DNA from: a virus
Length of the DNA stretch: 23,344 nt
Virus record (IMG/VR): IMGVR_UViG_3300048773_000012
Span: 1-23,344 of that record
Strand: one strand, 5' to 3'
A model generated the notes under the pieces. That model searched no databases. It saw only the letters and a program-made list of their open reading frames with translations, and had not been told where the DNA came from. Below, piece by piece: positions 1 to 5,878 of the stretch. Position 1 is the stretch's first letter; each line of letters begins with the position of its first letter. A program made the translations under genes and the position numbers.

Positions 1-17
1 CGGGGCTTCGCCCCGAC

Positions 18-53
18 CCGGTTTCACCGAAGCGTCTCGGTTCCGGATTTTTT
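18..53 (+). terminator. Possible intrinsic terminator of an upstream gene
   Basis: ACCGA (26-30) pairs with TCGGT (37-41) around a six-base loop, CCGG flanks the stem on both sides, and six T residues follow at 48-53. A separate short GC hairpin (CGGGGC/GCCCCG) occupies 1-15. Both would end a transcript entering from the left of the window. The stem is only five perfect pairs plus an outer CCGG pair, so the call is tentative. No gene is seen in 1-138. Confidence 0.4.
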
Positions 54-103
54 ATAGGATTTTTGGTTGAGTCCGGGATTTTGGACGGGCGTGCATTTTT
101 CGC

Positions 104-132
104 TTGCAGTTTATTGGGATTGGTTTTAGGGT
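104..132 (+). promoter_or_regulatory. Promoter P1 (TTGCAG-17-TAGGGT) for the PAPS-reductase-like gene
   Basis: TTGCAG (104-109) lies 17 bp from TAGGGT (127-132), inside the recurrent element TCGCTTGCARTTT. The start codon at 139 is only six bases past the -10, so transcription would begin at or next to the ATG, giving a leaderless mRNA. No Shine-Dalgarno sequence lies at normal distance. The repeat of this arrangement elsewhere in the window supports it. Confidence 0.55.
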
Positions 133-138
133 GCGGAG

Positions 139-885
139 ATGGGTTACAGGAAGCAGTTCGCGTTACTTTCGGGTGGGGATCATTCGTTTGTGGCAACGCA
201 CCATGCGGTGGAGCAGGGCGGGGTTGACGAAGTGATTCACATCAGGACAGGGATAGGGGTGAAGGAGTGCGAGGAATTCGTTCGGGATGTGTGCGCATCT
301 CAAAAATTTCGATGGCCGCTGCGGGTGATTGAACCGCCGGCATTGGGGTATGAGGATTTGGTGTTGAAGTACGGTTTCCCGGGACCTGGGATGCACTACC
401 TGTTCTACCGGATGCTGAAGGAGAGGGCGATCAGGGTGTTGGTAAGGGAAGCAAAAACCCGGCGGCTGGACGAAATCGCGCTTTACAGTGGGGTGCACCA
501 GCAGGAGTCGGCGCGGAGGATGGGGTTTGTGGCGCCCCGGGTAAAAGTGGGGTCACAGATATGGCTTGCCGACCTATTCAACTACAACGCCATAGATTTT
601 GCCGACTACAAGCGGCGGTACTCGCTGCCGACAAGTCCGGTTAAGGCGAAGCTCGGTTTCAGCGGGGAGTGTCTCTGCGGTGCGTTTGCGCAGCCGAATG
701 AGATCGTGAAGCTGGAAACGTTCTTTCCAGACGTGGCCAATCGGATCCACGAACTACAGCGGAAGGCGAAGGCGGCAGGGAAGCATTGCGTCTGGGGTAC
801 GAGGCCGGTTAAGCAAAAGCCGCTGAGCCAGTACGACCTTCCGTTCATGCCGATGTGTTCGAGTTGCCCAAGCCGGGCAAGTTGA
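139..885 (+). CDS. PAPS-reductase-like PP-loop ATP pyrophosphatase family protein
   Basis: The 248-residue protein carries a PP-loop, SGGDHS at residues 11-16, a variant of the SGGxDS ATP-binding loop of PAPS/APS reductases and related adenylating enzymes. A second family signature, SG-x3-ES-x-RR, is at about 117-127. Cysteines C178, C180, C240 and C243 form two pairs that could hold an Fe-S cluster or zinc. Phages often encode relatives of this family; their substrates are mostly unknown, and roles in sulfur chemistry or nucleic-acid modification are inference. The ATG is chosen because it is the only start near the N-terminal PP-loop and is fed by promoter P1. It stands alone, with a promoter and leader after it. 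Confidence 0.75.
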   Translation: MGYRKQFALLSGGDHSFVATHHAVEQGGVDEVIHIRTGIGVKECEEFVRDVCASQKFRWPLRVIEPPALGYEDLVLKYGFPGPGMHYLFYRMLKERAIRVLVREAKTRRLDEIALYSGVHQQESARRMGFVAPRVKVGSQIWLADLFNYNAIDFADYKRRYSLPTSPVKAKLGFSGECLCGAFAQPNEIVKLETFFPDVANRIHELQRKAKAAGKHCVWGTRPVKQKPLSQYDLPFMPMCSSCPSRAS

Positions 886-915
886 CGGTTTTCCACAGTC
901 TTTTTCATTTCTCGC

Positions 916-944
916 TTGCAATTATATAATTTGTGGTTTAGGGT
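916..944 (+). promoter_or_regulatory. Promoter P2 (TTGCAA-17-TAGGGT)
   Basis: TTGCAA (916-921) lies 17 bp from TAGGGT (939-944). The -35 context CTCGCTTGCAATT and the -10 plus following bases (TAGGGTGCG) are nearly identical to P1. Unlike P1, the next convincing gene begins more than 100 bases downstream, so this transcript would have a structured leader. Confidence 0.55.
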
Positions 945-1008
945 GCGTGAAGGTCTGGAACAAGCGGGATAGACGGACCTTAAAAATGTCCTGTGCCGCA
1001 GCCGCATG

Positions 1009-1031
1009 AGGGGGGCTGGTAGAGTCCCCCT
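1009..1031 (+). promoter_or_regulatory. Leader hairpin upstream of the DUF2158-like gene
   Basis: AGGGGGG (1009-1015) pairs with TCCCCCT (1025-1031) around a nine-base loop. An alternative GGCT (1014-1017)/AGCC (1032-1035) pairing would exclude part of it. It sits between promoter P2 and the GAGGAGGAG ribosome site at 1048-1056. No T-run follows, so it is more likely a leader or processing structure than a terminator. Confidence 0.35.
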
Positions 1032-1062
1032 AGCCGCTTAATCTTTTGAGGAGGAGATGACG

Positions 1063-1278
1063 ATGGCAAAGATTGAGGCAGGATCAGTGGTCAGAATGAA
1101 GCATGAAGGCGAGAACGATACTTCGATGACAGTAGGAAGCGTCTATCTTGAATCTGAGGGGAATATGGTAGCGAACGTAGTCTGGTTCGACGCGGAAAGT
1201 CACTTGTGTCGGGCAATAGTTCCGGTGGTGGCGTTGAAGTTGTGGCCGGAGGCAAACACACTCACGGCTCAGACCTAA
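1063..1278 (+). CDS. DUF2158 (YodC-like) small protein
   Basis: A 71-residue protein with the layout of DUF2158: a beta-rich start (GSVVRMKHEG), an SMTV motif in the first third and a central VVWFD. The family is widespread in bacteria and phages and has no established function. I chose the ATG at 1063 over the one at 1057 because the ribosome site GAGGAGGAG ends at 1056, leaving six bases to 1063 but none to 1057. It is the first gene of a long run of tiny genes under promoter P2. Confidence 0.65.
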   Translation: MAKIEAGSVVRMKHEGENDTSMTVGSVYLESEGNMVANVVWFDAESHLCRAIVPVVALKLWPEANTLTAQT

Positions 1279-1297
1279 AATTTTTCGAAGGTGGACG

Positions 1298-1465
1298 ATG
1301 AAGATCACAGTGGACGTGAAGAAAGACCGGGACGTGGTGATCGTGGCGGATGCGGAGAAGGGGTTGGCGCCGTTGCCGGTTTACCTGACGTGTGAGCAGG
1401 CGCGGTCGCTGGCGATCGTGCTGGTGCACAAGTTGGGGATGACGAAGGAGGAAGTGTTCGGATGA
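1298..1465 (+). CDS. Small hypothetical protein (55 aa)
   Basis: ATG at 1298 follows GAAGGTGG with seven bases between. The product begins MKITVDVKKDRDVVIVADAE and ends KEEVFG. It reads as a beta-rich N-terminus followed by a helix (TCEQARSLAIVLVHKLG). Its stop overlaps the next start as ATGA, the usual coupling here. The family is not recognised. The dense overlap and good third-position GC support it as real. Confidence 0.7.
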   Translation: MKITVDVKKDRDVVIVADAEKGLAPLPVYLTCEQARSLAIVLVHKLGMTKEEVFG

Positions 1466-1746
1466 GTGGACCGTATTTCCAAGGTCAGACGCCAAATAAG
1501 TGCGGGTGCTTCTACCCGGACGTCACACGGGTGGGCGACGACATGATTCGGCGAAGGCGGATATGCCATTGCATCATCCACGGGCGGTTTGAAATTCCGC
1601 TCGGCGTCGATACGATCAGGGAAATGAATGCGACCGGATTCGACGTGTGCCATCCGAGAGTGCCAACGGAAAAATGGCGACGGAAAGAAAAGAGAGGAAG
1701 CGGATCATGGGACCAGAGCGAACTCCGGCGGATAAGCACACCATGA
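1462..1746 (+). CDS. Small Cys/His-rich hypothetical protein
   Basis: A 94-residue protein starting at an ATGA overlap with the preceding gene and preceded by GGAGGA. It contains CGC (residues 14-16), CHCIIHG in the middle and a later CHP, so a metal site is plausible. The last 25 residues (from about 1670) overlap the next gene in another frame and look compositionally poor (Arg/Lys/Ser-rich). The C-terminus may be poorly constrained. Family unknown. Confidence 0.55.
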   Translation: MSGPYFQGQTPNKCGCFYPDVTRVGDDMIRRRRICHCIIHGRFEIPLGVDTIREMNATGFDVCHPRVPTEKWRRKEKRGSGSWDQSELRRISTP

Positions 1747-1916
1747 GCCAGCAGTGGTGGCAGGAGACGGCTGAGGAGTTAGCTGCGAAGGTCCGCGGCT
1801 ACTTCACGAACCGGGATGGCAAGGTGGAGATTGGGGAGAAGCTGAACGGCGACCGGGATTTGTACATGACGGCATCGCGGTTGACGACGCGAGTGGTGCA
1901 GCCGGGTGAGAAATGA
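1707..1916 (+). CDS. Small hypothetical protein
   Basis: A product of about 69 residues whose core is WWQETAEELAAKVRGYF followed by a charged segment. Three starts compete. 1674 has little support. 1707 is preceded by GAGAGGAAG at good distance. 1743 forms an ATGA overlap with the preceding stop but lacks a ribosome site. I chose 1707. The core from 1743 onward is certain to be read in any case. Function unknown. Confidence 0.55.
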   Translation: MGPERTPADKHTMSQQWWQETAEELAAKVRGYFTNRDGKVEIGEKLNGDRDLYMTASRLTTRVVQPGEK

Positions 1917-2098
1917 TGACGCCTTGCCCCTGGTGCGGTCTGGAATACGATCTGATGCCGGATACCGAGAAAGCGCATTTAGCGGTTTGCTCGGTTTTCC
2001 AGAAGCTTCCGGTAGCGGAGACGACTTCGGATGGGAGAACGTTTGTGGCGTTGCCGGATGACGAAGGCATTTTGGTGGAGCGGGTGAGGGTGAACTGA
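1913..2098 (+). CDS. Small zinc-finger-like protein (61 aa)
   Basis: Begins MMTPCPWCG and has CPWC at residues 5-8 followed by H22 and C26, a spacing that fits a C2HC zinc finger. Starts at an ATGA overlap with the gene before and ends in a TGATG overlap with the gene after, so translation is probably coupled. No specific target can be inferred. Confidence 0.65.
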   Translation: MMTPCPWCGLEYDLMPDTEKAHLAVCSVFQKLPVAETTSDGRTFVALPDDEGILVERVRVN

Positions 2099-2400
2099 TG
2101 GACGTCGAAGAAACGGTTCCGGAGATTGTCGAGTTGAAATTCTCCCCGCGCCCGTGGTGGATATTCGAGACCACGGCTCCGACAGTTCTGATCGCTACGT
2201 TCGCGGATGGCAAGCAGGCATGGGTTGGTTGGAACGGTTTGACCGCGATTGAACTCGTGAACGCGGGTAAGATGTGGTACTACTTCATGGTCAAGATGGA
2301 GATGCTGGTATTAACTTTAGAGCACATCTACCTGAGAGACATCAAGAAGGTTCCACGGTTTCAGCGCGTCGAACATTTTCCGGTGAGAGGTATCGAATGA
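2098..2400 (+). CDS. Hypothetical protein (100 aa)
   Basis: Begins at a TGATG overlap. The middle has a beta-rich pattern (TVLIATFADGKQAWVGWNG). The C-terminal part is basic. No recognised domain, signal peptide or membrane segment. It is bracketed by overlapping small genes and its stop overlaps the next start. Confidence 0.65.
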   Translation: MDVEETVPEIVELKFSPRPWWIFETTAPTVLIATFADGKQAWVGWNGLTAIELVNAGKMWYYFMVKMEMLVLTLEHIYLRDIKKVPRFQRVEHFPVRGIE

Positions 2401-2573
2401 CAGAAGAGTACTTCATTGACTTCGACACAAAGATCGAGCCCGGCAAGATACAGGCCGTGCGGATCAGGATCGACCTTGTGACGATCACGGATATGAATAA
2501 GCCGTTGGCGGTTAATCTGTGCGAGCATCCGCTGTATCCCGAGTTGAAGCGGTATGTGCTGGAGAACCAATGA
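2397..2573 (+). CDS. Small hypothetical protein (58 aa)
   Basis: Begins MTEEYFIDFDTKIEPGK at an ATGA overlap, with GGTGAGAGG upstream as ribosome site. A beta-strand pattern (IQAVRIRIDLVTITD) dominates. Upstream in-frame codons overlap the preceding gene, so the ATG at 2397 is the sensible start. Not recognised. Confidence 0.65.
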   Translation: MTEEYFIDFDTKIEPGKIQAVRIRIDLVTITDMNKPLAVNLCEHPLYPELKRYVLENQ

Positions 2574-2746
2574 AACTTGTCGAATTCACGGTCTACAACG
2601 TTGGGTCTCTGGTCTCCGTCAACCCAGAGGCCGTGTCTCAGGTTGGGATGATGAAGGACGGACACGCCATCATCCATCGAATCGACGGTGTCTCGGTTGA
2701 GACTTCGGAAACTTACGAAGAAGTTTGCAAGGCGCTAGTCGAATGA
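2570..2746 (+). CDS. Small hypothetical protein (58 aa)
   Basis: Begins MKLVEFTVYNVGSLVSVNPE, with GGAG eight bases upstream and an ATGA overlap with the gene before. The pattern (N-terminal strands, VSVNPEAVSQV, a central IIHRIDG, C-terminal helix) resembles LytTR-like or flagellar FlbD-type small beta proteins, but I cannot assign a family. Confidence 0.65.
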   Translation: MKLVEFTVYNVGSLVSVNPEAVSQVGMMKDGHAIIHRIDGVSVETSETYEEVCKALVE

Positions 2747-3201
2747 AAGCTCTGACCCTATGGCAGCCGTGGGCCTCGCTGGTCGCGATGGGCCACAAGA
2801 CAGTTGAGACCCGAGGCTGGAAGACCGACTACCGCGGCGAGATAGCAATCCACTCGGCTGCGAAACTCCCGCCAAAGTGGCTTGGAGCTTCCCGGCACCA
2901 ACCTGATTTCAGAACCGAGCTTGCCGATTGCTTTAACGTTAGACGCGACGTGGACGATCGCTGCGGCCGCCACGTAGACGAAGCAATCCTCGCCTTGCCT
3001 TACGGCTCTGTCCTGTGCATCGTGAAGTTGATGGACATCGACGAGATCGACGGCATTGTGCGCTACACGGTTTCCGACCGCGATCTGATCTTTGGAAATT
3101 ACGAAGACGGCCGCTACGCTTGGTGGTTGGAGTTAGTTGAAGTCTTTGAGAATCCAATCCCCGCCAAGGGAAACAGGATGCTATGGAACTGGGAACGATA
3201 A
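2743..3201 (+). CDS. ASCH-domain protein
   Basis: 152 residues. The N-terminus reads LTLWQPWASLVAMGHKTVET followed by RGW, the hallmark of ASCH domains (a PUA-like fold linked to RNA binding or nucleoside handling). Further family features are GEIAIHSAAK, a central SVLCIVKL strand and a C-terminal GRYAWWLE plus LWNW. Phage ASCH proteins are common; some bacterial relatives hydrolyse N4-acetylcytidine, but that activity is not shown here. The ATG at 2743 overlaps the preceding stop (ATGA). The 3' end overlaps the next gene by 19 bases. Confidence 0.85.
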   Translation: MKALTLWQPWASLVAMGHKTVETRGWKTDYRGEIAIHSAAKLPPKWLGASRHQPDFRTELADCFNVRRDVDDRCGRHVDEAILALPYGSVLCIVKLMDIDEIDGIVRYTVSDRDLIFGNYEDGRYAWWLELVEVFENPIPAKGNRMLWNWER

Positions 3202-3392
3202 AGTGGAAAAACTTTCTGCATCGGCTGGCGCATCGGATTGGGTCTAATCCGTGCGATCTACTGGAAGTGATCCACGAACCAGACTGTCCGGGTTTTTGTG
3301 GGATCGGCATAATGCGCGGCTCGACGTCGAAGGTCTGCAATGTGAAACTGAAACTGCGGTGCCGGGTGTGTGGCGTGGTGGAGACGACCTGA
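3183..3392 (+). CDS. Small Cys-rich hypothetical protein (69 aa)
   Basis: Starts inside the end of the ASCH gene. The protein has six cysteines: one in NPCDLL, two in DCPGFCG, then CNV and a terminal CRVC pair. Paired cysteines suggest a zinc ribbon. No family recognised. Its TGA overlaps the next ATG. Confidence 0.55.
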   Translation: MELGTIKWKNFLHRLAHRIGSNPCDLLEVIHEPDCPGFCGIGIMRGSTSKVCNVKLKLRCRVCGVVETT

Positions 3393-3604
3393 TGAAGATG
3401 GTCCAAGTCCAATTCGAGCGGCGGTTGAAGAGCGGCGTGAAGCGCCACACAACCGCTTGGGTGGATGGGTCGTGGAAGCTCCGGCCCGGCAAGATAGTCG
3501 AGTTCGAATCGCAAGAGGATGTCCAGTGGGTTGTGGTTTCAGTTGGGACCATCGTCCAAGAGTACGAAGAGATCAACCGGGCGTGGCGAGTTGGTGGACT
3601 GTGA
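3392..3604 (+). CDS. Small hypothetical protein (70 aa)
   Basis: Begins MKMVQVQFERRLKSGVKRHT at a TGATG overlap. The pattern is beta strands with a basic N-terminal third and SQEDVQWVVVSVGTIV in the middle. Codon use agrees with neighbours. Contains two half-sites (GTCCAAG at 3401 and 3554) of the palindrome described elsewhere, not significant on their own. Function unknown. Confidence 0.6.
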   Translation: MKMVQVQFERRLKSGVKRHTTAWVDGSWKLRPGKIVEFESQEDVQWVVVSVGTIVQEYEEINRAWRVGGL

Positions 3605-3900
3605 CGCGCTTCAATGAAGACATGATTCGCCGCAAGGGACTGCCGGCGGATGTGCGCGGCTTGATCCATGACCTGTGCTACGACCACGAAGGACGCGACC
3701 GGGAGCAGTACAAGAAACGAGCGCAGGAAATTATGAAGCGAGACAAGAGCCCACTCGATTTCTCGAAGGGGGTTCGCGGCAAGTACGTTGGCAAATTTAG
3801 GATCACTTCGAACGGATTCAAATGCCGCGGCTGCAGGGCTCGCGTTCGATTCGCCGGAGATTACTGCGGAGAGTGCATCTGTGAGGACGATAGCGAGTGA
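3601..3900 (+). CDS. Small protein with C-terminal four-Cys zinc ribbon (99 aa)
   Basis: Starts with GTG in a GTGA overlap; an in-frame ATG at 3622 is the alternative. The N-terminal two thirds are helical and charged. The C-terminus has CRGC followed by CGEC, then one more Cys, a standard zinc-ribbon spacing. The stop again forms GTGA with the next gene. A role in nucleic-acid or protein binding is inference from the ribbon only. Confidence 0.65.
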   Translation: MTRFNEDMIRRKGLPADVRGLIHDLCYDHEGRDREQYKKRAQEIMKRDKSPLDFSKGVRGKYVGKFRITSNGFKCRGCRARVRFAGDYCGECICEDDSE

Positions 3901-4382
3901 CATCTTCTGCTCTCTTCTCTGACGACCGCCGGTATAGATACTGGCTCCTCAGAACATGGGAGTCGGGACAACCGAGAGTCGCGTTTGTGGGCCTAAACCC
4001 CTCCAAGGCAACGGAAACCGAAGATGACAATACGATCCGGCGCTGCATCGGCTTTGCTCAGCGCTGGGGCTTTGGTGGACTGCTGATGCTCAATTTGTAT
4101 GGCTATATGAGCACCCAGCCGGCTCGGATGTGGGAGCACCACAAGCGCGGTGGGGACATCATCGGCGGCGAGAAGAACTACTTGGCGTCGTTACAGCACT
4201 ACGTCGAGCATTTCGGGGTAGAGCAGACGATCGCGGCTTGGGGTAACGACAAACTCGGCCGCGAGCGAGCGTTTCGATCTTCTGGATGGAAACTGGATTG
4301 CCTGAAAAAGAACAACGACGGATCCCCTGGCCACCCGTTATATCTGCCGTACCTGGCAGAGCGGCAGCCGTGGAATTACTGA
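3897..4382 (+). CDS. DUF1643 family protein
   Basis: 161 residues. The segment RYRYWL ... RVAFVGLNPSKATETEDDNT followed by IRRCIGFAQRWGFGGLLMLN and LYGYMSTQP is the defining DUF1643 pattern. AAWGNDK in the second half is also typical. The family is common in phages and plasmids. It has no established biochemical role. It starts with GTG in a GTGA overlap and is the last gene before a promoter gap. Confidence 0.88.
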   Translation: MTSSALFSDDRRYRYWLLRTWESGQPRVAFVGLNPSKATETEDDNTIRRCIGFAQRWGFGGLLMLNLYGYMSTQPARMWEHHKRGGDIIGGEKNYLASLQHYVEHFGVEQTIAAWGNDKLGRERAFRSSGWKLDCLKKNNDGSPGHPLYLPYLAERQPWNY

Positions 4383-4395
4383 TTTCACTTTTCGC

Positions 4396-4424
4396 TTGCA
4401 ATTTCTTTCCGCGAGGTCTAAAAA
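4396..4424 (+). promoter_or_regulatory. Promoter P3 (TTGCAA-17-TAAAAA)
   Basis: TTGCAA (4396-4401) sits in TTCGCTTGCAATTT, the recurrent element, 17 bp from TAAAAA (4419-4424). It would drive the operon that holds the signal-peptide protein and the tag-bearing genes. An ATG at 4424 overlaps the -10, so the first translated gene must be further downstream unless another -10 is used. Confidence 0.5.
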
Positions 4425-4502
4425 TGTGGAACGTCCTGTTGGATCCGTACCATGCCGCAGATGATTACGAACCGGCATCGGCTCCACAGGAAAGTGCGTG
4501 GC

Positions 4503-4670
4503 ATGAAGGCAACCACAAGACTTTCGGTTCGCAGAACCAAAACGCCGGTTCCGGCAAGAGAACACCAGCGCGTGCGGATTCCGTTGTTGCCGCATTTGGC
4601 CGGTGAGTGCATTGCCCGTGGCTGGCCAACAAGGGTTCCAAACAAGAGATCGTTTATCGCGAAAGGATAA
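4503..4670 (+). CDS. Small basic hypothetical protein (55 aa)
   Basis: ATG at 4503 is preceded by CAGGAAAG at good distance. The product (MKATTRLSVRRTKTPVPARE ... RSFIAKG) is strongly basic, with no acidic stretch. An upstream in-frame ATG at 4452 gives 72 aa. A competing frame from 4424 to 4606 encodes a 60-residue hydrophilic product with no ribosome site and an ATG within the -10 of P3. I prefer 4503 because of its ribosome site. Its last codons hold the ribosome site (AAAGGA) of the next gene. Confidence 0.45.
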   Translation: MKATTRLSVRRTKTPVPAREHQRVRIPLLPHLAGECIARGWPTRVPNKRSFIAKG

Positions 4671-4673
4671 TCA

Positions 4674-5072
4674 ATGAAGCGAATTGCCGTAGTTCTGTTG
4701 TCTCTGCTGTCGATTGTGGCGGTTGCGCAAACGAAGCCGGTTGTAAAAAAGCCGGTCAAGAAGGCCGTCGAGAAGTGCTTGGCTGGCGTGAATGAACTCT
4801 GTGCCTCGGATAAGTTCTATGCCGAGTACCAGAGATACAAAGACTACCAAGTGAAGTACGCTCCACCGAAAGACGTGCAGTTGATCATGAAGGGCATCAC
4901 GGCTGATTTGAACGAAGAGATTCAGGTGGAGATGAAGCAGGGGTTTACGTGGAATGAGCAGAAGATGCGGTTTGTGAAGCCAGAGCCGCCGGTCGCGGCG
5001 AAGCCAGCGACTCCACCGCAAGTCGCGCCCGTAGCGCCAGTGCCTGATCCTAAGCCGCTACCAAAGAACTAG
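4674..5072 (+). CDS. Secreted or periplasmic small protein with signal peptide
   Basis: 132 residues starting MKRIAVVLLSLLSIVAVAQ: two basic residues, a hydrophobic core and an AVA cleavage motif predicting cleavage after A18. A Lys/Pro-Val segment follows, then two cysteines (CLAGVNELC), a helical Tyr/Lys-rich centre (YAEYQRYKDYQVKYAP) and a C-terminal Pro/Ala/Val tail. No lipobox is seen. Ribosome site AAAGGATAA lies just upstream. It leads the operon containing the tag genes. Its site of action would be the cell envelope. Family unknown. Confidence 0.7.
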   Translation: MKRIAVVLLSLLSIVAVAQTKPVVKKPVKKAVEKCLAGVNELCASDKFYAEYQRYKDYQVKYAPPKDVQLIMKGITADLNEEIQVEMKQGFTWNEQKMRFVKPEPPVAAKPATPPQVAPVAPVPDPKPLPKN

Positions 5073-5073
5073 C

Positions 5074-5090
5074 AGTCCAAGTCTTGGACT
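5074..5090. repeat. 17-bp perfect palindrome, site 1
   Basis: AGTCCAAGTCTTGGACT: two 8-bp arms that are exact reverse complements around one central base. It lies in the short gap between the stop at 5072 and the ATG at 5114, just upstream of the ribosome site, the position of a repressor operator. The same arms recur exactly at 7038. It lacks the loop and T-run of a terminator. Confidence 0.7.
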
Positions 5091-5113
5091 TTATCAGAAG
5101 AAAGGATTCAGCG

Positions 5114-5371
5114 ATGAGCAGCCGTCAGAAGTACCGCAAAGTGAGCCTCGGTCCTAGTGAGAAGATCACGGCTCGAAACTCGTTAGCCGGTCTGGTCGTG
5201 TTGGCGGATTATGTGGACCCGTCGAGCGGTCAGCGCACATTGGTGTTGGAGCGGCCAGCGAAAGCCGTGGCTGATGCTCCGAAGGTTGTGACGCGGAAGA
5301 AGAAGGCTGCTGCCGATCAACCGCAGGATGCTGGGCTGGCGTTTCCGGCTGGGCAGACATCGGGAGCGTAG
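5114..5371 (+). CDS. Hypothetical protein (85 aa)
   Basis: ATG at 5114 follows AGAAAGGA with eight bases between; the in-frame ATG at 5084 would start inside the palindrome and lacks a ribosome site. The N-terminus is basic (MSSRQKYRKVSLGPSEK). A beta-like core (LAGLVVLADYVD) and a Lys-rich, Ala-rich tail follow. An internal LERPAKAV vaguely recalls the C-terminal tag of the next five genes but is not at the C-terminus. Function unknown. Confidence 0.65.
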   Translation: MSSRQKYRKVSLGPSEKITARNSLAGLVVLADYVDPSSGQRTLVLERPAKAVADAPKVVTRKKKAAADQPQDAGLAFPAGQTSGA

Positions 5372-5374
5372 CTG

Positions 5375-5590
5375 ATGGCAAGAGGGCGGCGACATCACAA
5401 GCATGGAGGTCGCAAAGATGGGCATCGTCATCACCGCAAGCACAGTTGGGATTATGATGATGATGTTCCAAGTGTTGTCGTTTCTCCTCGAAAGCCGCGT
5501 GCTCCACGAAAGAAGAAGTCAGAACCCCTCGGCTCAATCGAAGAAGTGGCGAGCCGTCCGGTACGGAAGATCAGGATCGTGAAAGAATAA
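5375..5590 (+). CDS. His/Arg-rich protein with C-terminal RPVRKIRIV tag (tag gene 1)
   Basis: 71 residues. The first 27 are almost wholly His, Arg, Lys and Gly (MARGRRHHKHGGRKDGHRHH), then an acidic YDDD, then VVVSPRKPRAPRKKK. The C-terminus is SRPVRKIRIVKE, the first of five consecutive genes with this ending. A His-rich tract could bind metal or nucleic acid. The start at 5375 is three bases after the preceding stop, with GGGAGCG upstream. No family recognised. Confidence 0.65.
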   Translation: MARGRRHHKHGGRKDGHRHHRKHSWDYDDDVPSVVVSPRKPRAPRKKKSEPLGSIEEVASRPVRKIRIVKE

Positions 5591-5878
5591 ATGGCGACTC
5601 TCTACCAGTGCGCGATGTGTGACGGCATCACGAATACGACATGGAAAGTGGGCGACCGGAATCTATGCCGCGCATGCTTTGGCCGGGAGAAATTGGGAAC
5701 CTACGGCACGGACGACATCAAACACGAATCGTCTTTACGGTTAGTTCGCGGCGATGGCACGATCTGGGAGATTGATACGCTGTCTGGTAGGCCGGTGGGC
5801 GGAAAAGTTGCGGCTGGGACGATTGACGTGGCACGGCCGGTGCGGAAGATTCGAATCCTGGCGGAGACGCAGAAGTGA
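5591..5878 (+). CDS. Zinc-ribbon protein with C-terminal RPVRKIRIL tag (tag gene 2)
   Basis: 95 residues. The N-terminal 30 hold CAMC and CRAC, a four-cysteine zinc ribbon. The middle has short strands (LRLVRGDGTIWEIDTLSG). The C-terminus reads ARPVRKIRIL followed by six further residues, so the tag here is not fully terminal. ATG at 5591 directly abuts the preceding TAA. The stop is overlapped by the GTG of the next gene. Confidence 0.7.
   Translation: MATLYQCAMCDGITNTTWKVGDRNLCRACFGREKLGTYGTDDIKHESSLRLVRGDGTIWEIDTLSGRPVGGKVAAGTIDVARPVRKIRILAETQK

Noticed and set aside
3401-3560. Single GTCCAAG half-sites at 3401, 3554 and 18295 as further palindrome sites
   Set aside because: A 7-base match is expected a few times by chance in this length and the right arm is missing.
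4424-4606. A 60-residue reading frame starting within the -10 of promoter P3
   Set aside because: It has no ribosome site and its ATG lies inside the -10, so it would not be transcribed from P3; the overlapping frame from 4503 has a better ribosome site. Composition does not settle it.
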